5,157 nucleotides of DNA from an uncultured Collinsella sp. (lineage in GTDB: Bacteria; Actinomycetota; Coriobacteriia; Coriobacteriales; Coriobacteriaceae). Of the stretch, positions 1 to 3,008 are shown one piece after another; the stretch's first letter is position 1; each line of letters starts with the position of its first letter. The translations under genes and the position numbers were made by a program. The notes beneath the pieces are model-generated. The model searched no databases. It had not been told where the DNA came from and saw only the letters and a list, made by a program, of their open reading frames with translations. The stretch is from NCBI GenBank assembly GCA_902494545.1, contig CABUTP010000121.1:1-5157 (forward strand), written 5' to 3'.

Positions 1-258
1 GTCGCCGTTTCCCGCGTTTCCGTGCGCAGCATGAAAACGCGCTGGGGATCATGCACGCCCAAAACCGGCGCCATTCGCATCGCACGAGAACTTGCCGCCT
101 ACCCCGTCGAGTGCCTTGACATGGTTGTCGCCCACGAGCTCGTCCACTTGCTCGAGCCAAGCCACAATCAGCGGTTTCACGCCCTGCTCGACACGTACTG
201 CCCCAACAATAGAGCACTGTCCCAGCGGCTCAAGCAGCCACCCATAGAGACATATTAG
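1..258 (+). CDS. YgjP/SprT-like zinc metallopeptidase, 3' part only
   Basis: This is the C-terminal 85 residues of a protein whose reading frame is open to the left edge, so its start lies outside the window; the GTG at 22 and ATG at 31 are internal codons. The visible part is the core of the YgjP-like (DUF45, M48-like) metallopeptidase domain. It has the RWGSC motif at residues 14-18, the zinc and catalytic motif HELVH at 45-49 (ligands H45 and H49, general base E46), and the SHNQRFH segment, where H55 is the likely third zinc ligand. In this family the motif sits at the very C-terminus, as here, so the gene end appears intact (stop TAG at 256-258). Family members are cytoplasmic and mostly uncharacterised; some are annotated as UTP pyrophosphatase, which I would not transfer. 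The gene converges on folB with 6 nt between the two stop codons. The family call is firm, the substrate is unknown. Confidence 0.88.
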   Translation, partial: VAVSRVSVRSMKTRWGSCTPKTGAIRIARELAAYPVECLDMVVAHELVHLLEPSHNQRFHALLDTYCPNNRALSQRLKQPPIETY

Positions 259-264
259 AACCGG

Positions 265-750
265 TTAGCGCACGCGCTCGATCTCGACACCGCAGCTTGC
301 CAGGGGAAGACCGACGGGCGCCCAAGGCTTATCGAGCTTAACGCGCACGCCAAGCAGCAAGGGGTAACGACGCAGCAGCATCGAGGCCACACCCTCAGCT
401 GCAGCCTCGATGAGCTTAAACGTATGCTCGCGCAGATATCCGTCGACATCGTGGCACACCGAGCCGTAGTCAATCGAGGCGTCCAGGTTATCGTGCTCCC
501 CCGCTGCACGCAGGTCGGCATAGAGCACCAAGGACACGATGAACTTCTGGCCCAGCGCGTTCTCCTCGGGATACACGCCGTGGTTGGCAAAGACCTCGAG
601 ACCGTCGATAGTAATGCGGTCGGCATGGCGCAGATCGTCATAGCTCACGTGGGGCACCGCCGTTGCGGTGGATATTTCGCCCCTTCCACGGCGGGCGAGC
701 TCGGCGCCTTCAGTCTTGGTTGCATTCTCGGGCAGTTTCTTGTTACTCAT
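265..750 (-). CDS. folB: Dihydroneopterin aldolase FolB
   Basis: FolB cleaves 7,8-dihydroneopterin to 6-hydroxymethyl-7,8-dihydropterin and glycolaldehyde in cytoplasmic folate synthesis. The family fold is recognisable from about residue 43 to the end. DRITIDGLEVFANHG at 44-58 matches the first strand and the HG motif. PEENALGQKF at 61-70 carries the substrate-binding Glu (E63, by alignment to the S. aureus enzyme). IDYGSV holds the conserved Tyr (Y95), and KPWAP at 141-145 holds the catalytic Lys (K141). The domain is of normal length, but about 42 polar, charged residues precede it, whereas stand-alone enzymes usually begin almost directly at the first strand. The ATG is nevertheless supported by an AAGGAGA ribosome site 9 nt upstream, and no better in-frame start exists near residue 43 (only a GTG at residue 35 without a ribosome site). 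It lies 43 nt after the HD gene and is probably cotranscribed with folE. There is no FolK fusion: the protein stops right after the aldolase domain. Confidence 0.95.
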   Translation of the reverse strand: MSNKKLPENATKTEGAELARRGRGEISTATAVPHVSYDDLRHADRITIDGLEVFANHGVYPEENALGQKFIVSLVLYADLRAAGEHDNLDASIDYGSVCHDVDGYLREHTFKLIEAAAEGVASMLLRRYPLLLGVRVKLDKPWAPVGLPLASCGVEIERVR

Positions 751-758
751 CGCGATCG

Positions 759-765
759 TCTCCTT
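759..765 (-). promoter_or_regulatory. Strong ribosome binding site for folB
   Basis: On the minus strand the sequence reads AAGGAGA, with GGAG 9 nt before the folB ATG (748-750). It is the clearest Shine-Dalgarno match in the window. It decides the long N-terminal form of FolB over any internal start. Confidence 0.8.
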
Positions 766-793
766 CGTTTAGAACCCCGACCGCGTAAACTAA

Positions 794-1375
794 CTAGACG
801 CGAATCGACAGGTTCTTTTTATCATCGCTCCAGTTGCAAGCATTGCGCGCGGGGCATGCAAAGCAGGCGCGCGACGCTTTGTCGGCTGCATAGAGCAGAC
901 GCTCAAGCGGTTGGCTGTTCACGCGCAGCTTTCGATGGCCCAGAATGGCCGTCTTAATGGCTGCGGCATCGGCCGGCTCAAACGCCACGTCATCGGGCAT
1001 GCCGCCGAGAATCGCATCAGCGACGCGTTCGCTTGCAACATCATGGGATATACCCGATTCATACTGTTCATCTTTGCCGATATCGTGAAGAAGTGCCGTG
1101 GCGTAGATGATCTCGCGGTCAAATTCGAGCTGTTCCTCGAGATTCTTGATCCACATAATGCGAGAGACATCGAGCAGATGGTCAATACCGTGGCGGCAGA
1201 AGATGCGCCCCGATTCCAACTGTGCAATGTTGCCCAGGTGCCGCCGGAACAGGCCATTGGCACAGATGTAATCGATACGAGGCATGACGCCAAAAGGCGC
1301 CAGGCCCGAAGCCATAAAACCGCGACGCGACGTCCCCTCATCGGTCTTCGATGTAAAGTCGTTGACGACCCTCAT
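794..1375 (-). CDS. HD-domain phosphohydrolase in the folate cluster
   Basis: This 193-residue cytoplasmic protein is a complete HD-superfamily metal-dependent phosphohydrolase. The metal ligands are in order: a His in FCRHGIDH (H62 or H66), the HD pair in LLHDIGK (H97, D98), a further His in GISHD (H111), and the closing Asp in LLYAADKASR (D165). After it comes a cysteine cluster, CFACPARNAC (C171, C174, C180), then a short tail (NWSDDKKN). The start chosen is the ATG whose first base lies 1 nt after the folE stop, which suggests translational coupling; no clear ribosome site is visible. The first 30 residues look like an extension, and homology to HD proteins seems to begin around a second ATG at 1283-1285 (MPRID), also without a good ribosome site, so the N-terminus is uncertain. 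Its place between folE and folB suggests a role in removing phosphates from dihydroneopterin phosphates. This is inference; the archaeal pterin enzyme MptB is a known HD-type precedent. The substrate is unproven. Confidence 0.87.
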   Translation of the reverse strand: MRVVNDFTSKTDEGTSRRGFMASGLAPFGVMPRIDYICANGLFRRHLGNIAQLESGRIFCRHGIDHLLDVSRIMWIKNLEEQLEFDREIIYATALLHDIGKDEQYESGISHDVASERVADAILGGMPDDVAFEPADAAAIKTAILGHRKLRVNSQPLERLLYAADKASRACFACPARNACNWSDDKKNLSIRV

Positions 1376-1376
1376 G

Positions 1377-1934
1377 CTAACGGCCCAGCATCCTAAAGAA
1401 TCGCTCCTCGAGCGCGGGATCGGTCTCAAAGACGCCGCGACGAGCGAGCGTCACGGTCTTGGTGCCGGGCTTTTGCACGCCGCGCATGGTCATGCACATG
1501 TGCTCGGCTTCCATCAGCACAATCGCCCCTTGGGGAGCAAGATATTCCATGAGGGCATCGGCAACCTGTGCGCACAGCTGCTCCTGCAGCTGCAGACGAC
1601 GGGCATAGACCTCAACCGTGCGGGCAAGCTTAGACAGACCTGCCACGCGACCGTTAGGGATATAGCCGATCGCAGCTTTACCATAAAACGGCAGCAGATG
1701 GTGTTCGCACAGTGAGTAAAACGTAATGTCGCGCTCGATAACCAAATCGTTCGAAGCGACGGCAAAAGTTTTGGACAGGTGCTCCTCGGCACTCTGGTCC
1801 ATACCGCCGGCAATCTCGCCATACATACGGGCGACGCGTGCCGGAGTCTCCAGCAGGCCCTCACGAGTTGGGTCCTCGCCTATACCTTCAAGCAGCAGCT
1901 TAATGGCAGTCTCGACTTTTTCCTGATCGACCAT
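1377..1934 (-). CDS. folE: GTP cyclohydrolase I FolE (type IA)
   Basis: FolE converts GTP to 7,8-dihydroneopterin triphosphate and formate, the first step of folate synthesis, as a cytoplasmic homodecamer in known members. The 185-residue protein has the usual bacterial length. The zinc site is complete: C76 and H79 in SLCEHHLLPF and C147 in AEHMCMTMRG, matching E. coli C110, H113 and C181. The catalytic His equivalents are H78 and H145. Also present are GYIPNGRVAGLSKLAR at 90-105 and RGVQKPG at 151-157, typical of the substrate pocket, and the N-terminal helix with DPTREGLLETPARVARMY (21-38). A GTGAGG ribosome site lies 5 nt before the ATG. The gene lies 67 nt behind nrdG and 1 nt ahead of the HD gene. 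In the 67-nt gap I see only a weak extended -10-like sequence (TGGTACCAT) without a matching -35, so whether folE has its own promoter is open. No zinc ligand is missing, so this is not the zinc-independent type IB enzyme. Confidence 0.97.
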   Translation of the reverse strand: MVDQEKVETAIKLLLEGIGEDPTREGLLETPARVARMYGEIAGGMDQSAEEHLSKTFAVASNDLVIERDITFYSLCEHHLLPFYGKAAIGYIPNGRVAGLSKLARTVEVYARRLQLQEQLCAQVADALMEYLAPQGAIVLMEAEHMCMTMRGVQKPGTKTVTLARRGVFETDPALEERFFRMLGR

Positions 1935-1939
1935 CTGGG

Positions 1940-1945
1940 CCTCAC
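1940..1945 (-). promoter_or_regulatory. Ribosome binding site for folE
   Basis: The minus strand reads GTGAGG followed by 5 nt and the folE ATG. It is a moderate Shine-Dalgarno match with short spacing, and it supports the chosen start (MVDQEK). Confidence 0.55.
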
Positions 1946-2001
1946 TTTTTTCGATTTCGCGTTCGCGCTATGGTACCACGCCGGCACGCAACCTCTGCCA
2001 G

Positions 2002-2583
2002 CTACATAGTATGGGTCGAATAGACCGGATCGTCCCGCCAAAGCTCCACAGCATCGCAAAGCGAAACGCCCTCACGTGCAGCACGAGCGCGCGTGGCGTT
2101 CATGTCGATCACGCGCTGATTGCTCGAGCCCCTAAAGCGCAACGAGATATCGTACAGATCCTGAACGAACGGGCCGTCCACCAACATGTCGAGGCAGGCC
2201 AGGATACGGTCCGTCACCTCGGTATGATGACGGCCACCCGGCATAAGCTCCTCGAGCACGTCGCCGGTAAAGCACCAAATGGTCTTGCCCGACCCAGCAG
2301 GATAGGCCGCACGCACGCGCTCGATAAAGTCAACAAGCCCCGCCTGATTCTCGGGCTCCATAGGCTCGCCACCCAGAATCGTCAGGCCATCGATAAAGGG
2401 ATGATCGAGACTCTCGATAATTTTGTCCTCGACGGCGCGATCGAACGGCTCGCCCGCAGCAAAGTCCCACGCGACAGAGTTAAAGCAATTTTTGCACCCA
2501 CGACGGCACCCGCTCACAAACAGAGAAGTACGAACGCCTTCCCCATCAGCAATGTCGAAATACTTAATGTTCGCGTAGTTCAT
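2002..2583 (-). CDS. nrdG: Anaerobic ribonucleotide reductase activating protein NrdG
   Basis: NrdG is the radical-SAM enzyme that installs the glycyl radical on NrdD. The protein is 193 residues from the ATG at 2581-2583. The iron-sulfur motif is SGCRRGCKNCFN, with C26, C30 and C33 in the C-x3-C-x2-C spacing of radical SAM proteins. LGGEP at 70-74 is the S-adenosylmethionine-binding glycine motif. WCFTG at 103-107 and DGPFVQDLYDISLRFRGSSNQR at 136-157 are typical of NrdG. The reading frame stays open 52 codons further upstream to 2739, but that stretch runs through a large palindrome and has no family similarity. The internal ATG has a GGGAGAG ribosome site at good distance and gives the normal N-terminus (MNYANIKYFDIADGEGVRTS). 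It lies downstream of nrdD on the same strand, but 425 nt away instead of the usual tight spacing. It may be transcribed with nrdD or from a promoter in the spacer that I cannot identify. Confidence 0.96.
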   Translation of the reverse strand: MNYANIKYFDIADGEGVRTSLFVSGCRRGCKNCFNSVAWDFAAGEPFDRAVEDKIIESLDHPFIDGLTILGGEPMEPENQAGLVDFIERVRAAYPAGSGKTIWCFTGDVLEELMPGGRHHTEVTDRILACLDMLVDGPFVQDLYDISLRFRGSSNQRVIDMNATRARAAREGVSLCDAVELWRDDPVYSTHTM

Positions 2584-2589
2584 AAGTAA

Positions 2590-2596
2590 CTCTCCC
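2590..2596 (-). promoter_or_regulatory. Ribosome binding site for nrdG
   Basis: The minus strand reads GGGAGAG, with 6 nt between its end and the nrdG ATG (8 nt measured from GGGAG). It decides the nrdG start at 2583 over longer forms. The GGGAG is the second half of a perfect 10-bp palindrome (CTCCCGGGAG, 2592-2601). It directly abuts the foot of the large hairpin at 2599-2682, so access to the site could be influenced by that structure (inference). Confidence 0.7.
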
Positions 2597-2598
2597 GG

Positions 2599-2682
2599 GA
2601 GGCCGGGACATATCTTCCCGTCCTCAAACATTCTCGGCCTTCGGCCTGCGAAACTGCGGGCGGGACGATATGTCCCGGCCTC
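2599..2682 (-). repeat. 84-bp inverted-repeat hairpin directly upstream of nrdG ribosome site
   Basis: The arms 2599-2614 and 2667-2682 are perfect reverse complements over 16 bp (plus-strand right arm GATATGTCCCGGCCTC). After one mismatch the stem continues about 8 bp inward (2616-2623 with 2658-2665, one G-T pair). The loop carries a further small stem GGCC-TTC-GGCC (2636-2646). Each arm is also nearly self-complementary: CGGGAC-GATAT-GTCCCG at 2661-2677 and CGGGA-(7 nt)-TCCCG at 2604-2620. The region can therefore fold as one long hairpin or two short ones. No U-run follows on either strand, so it is not a standard terminator. It may be a dispersed palindromic element or an RNA structure in the nrdD-nrdG transcript; the sequence alone does not decide. 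Confidence 0.8.
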
Positions 2683-2735
2683 ATGCAAAGGGTAACTCAA
2701 TGAACGAAGCGAACATCGAGCATAGGGTTCGAGGT

Positions 2736-2795
2736 CCAATAAATACTCAGCTGCAGCTCAACCGCCATCGCAAGTAAATCGCAGCTGCAGCTCAA
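2736..2795. repeat. Imperfect ~26-bp direct duplication in the nrdD-nrdG spacer
   Basis: The 14-mer CAGCTGCAGCTCAA occurs at 2748-2761 and again at 2782-2795. The similarity extends leftward (CCAA-TAAAT before the first copy, GCAAGTAAAT before the second) with small gaps, giving copies of about 26 bp at 2736-2761 and 2770-2795 separated by 8 bp. The core contains the palindrome GCTGCAGC. It could be a small tandem duplication or a paired protein-binding site; the 34-bp offset is about three helical turns. There is no promoter match good enough to claim an operator. Confidence 0.6.
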
Positions 2796-2860
2796 ATTAT
2801 TTCCGCTAAGAACTTCGAGGAGTGAGCAGACCGCATGCCGCATCTCAGCTACATCAACTT

Positions 2861-2997
2861 GGCTGCCCGTAGCGAGGCCCCGGACCTTTGCTCGATATGA
2901 GTTCCGCACGAACAGGAGGCGCCAGTGGCGCCTCCGTCGTGAGCCAGGACTGTCCGAAATAGCGAGTAAAGGTCCGGGGCCTCGCTACGGGGCAGCC
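2861..2997. repeat. 137-bp palindromic (MITE-like) element immediately downstream of nrdD
   Basis: The left arm 2861-2898 and the reverse complement of the right arm 2959-2997 match at 36 of 39 aligned positions: one 1-nt indel in a C-run and two substitutions. Both begin GGCTGCC and contain GTAGCGAGGCCCCGGACCTTT. The 60-bp middle has its own perfect stem-loop. The right arm lies 11 nt beyond the nrdD stop. The pattern of long near-perfect terminal inverted repeats around a short non-coding centre resembles a non-autonomous transposable or REP-like element. I do not see a convincing target-site duplication in the flanks (left ...CATCAACTT, right TGGGATGG...). It may also act as a 3' stabilising structure for nrdD mRNA. 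The structure is certain, the identity is inferred. Confidence 0.75.
2907..2941 (-). terminator. Terminator-like stem-loop behind nrdD (no proper U-run)
   Basis: In the centre of the 137-bp palindrome, GGAGGCGCC (2915-2923) pairs perfectly with GGCGCCTCC (2927-2935) around a 3-nt loop. The stem resumes with CACGA (2907-2911) against TCGTG (2937-2941) across a small internal loop. Read on the nrdD strand, the 9-bp stem is followed by UGUUCGU, only partly U-rich. It could end part of the nrdD transcription or only slow decay. It is weak as an intrinsic terminator; the hairpin itself is clear. Confidence 0.35.
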
Positions 2998-3008
2998 TGG
3001 GATGGTTA

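Larger units (their letters stand above)
2584..3008. other. 425-nt non-coding spacer between nrdD and nrdG
   Basis: The stretch contains only short overlapping open frames that run through the palindromes and share no recognisable motif. It holds, from left to right, the nrdG ribosome site, the 84-bp hairpin, the direct duplication and the 137-bp palindromic element. Positions 2683-2735 and 2796-2860 show nothing I can name. I looked for -35/-10 pairs and for an NrdR-type box reading toward nrdG and found none convincing; AATAAT-like and TTGAGC-like hexamers occur but not at promoter spacing. nrdD and nrdG are usually adjacent, so the spacer probably grew by insertion of repeat elements (inference). 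Confidence 0.7.

Noticed and set aside
424..957. Plus-strand frames over folB and the HD gene (424-957, 911-1396) and over folE (1284-1715)
   Set aside because: They are antisense to genes with complete family motifs and show no motifs of their own.
1286..1345. Twin-arginine export signal in the HD protein (SRRGFMASGL)
   Set aside because: There is no adequate hydrophobic segment after the motif, and a pterin-phosphate or other HD hydrolase is expected in the cytoplasm. It is probably coincidence or lies outside the true coding start.
1960..2001. Promoter for folE with extended -10 TGGTACCAT
   Set aside because: The hexamer matches only 4 of 6 and no -35 sequence lies 16-18 nt upstream. The TGGTACCA palindrome is short enough to be chance.
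2584..2739. Longer nrdG form starting at 2739
   Set aside because: The extra 52 residues run through the 84-bp palindrome and resemble no NrdG. The ATG at 2583 has a proper ribosome site and the normal family N-terminus.
2697..2909. Small minus-strand open frame of 70 codons in the spacer (and two others at 2849-3144)
   Set aside because: They begin or run inside the palindromes or overlap nrdD, have no recognisable domain and no clear ribosome site. They are most likely chance frames in repeat DNA.
2584..3008. CRISPR array or tRNA/rRNA gene in the spacer
   Set aside because: The repeats are inverted or a single duplication, not regularly spaced multiple copies, and no cloverleaf or rRNA-like sequence is visible.
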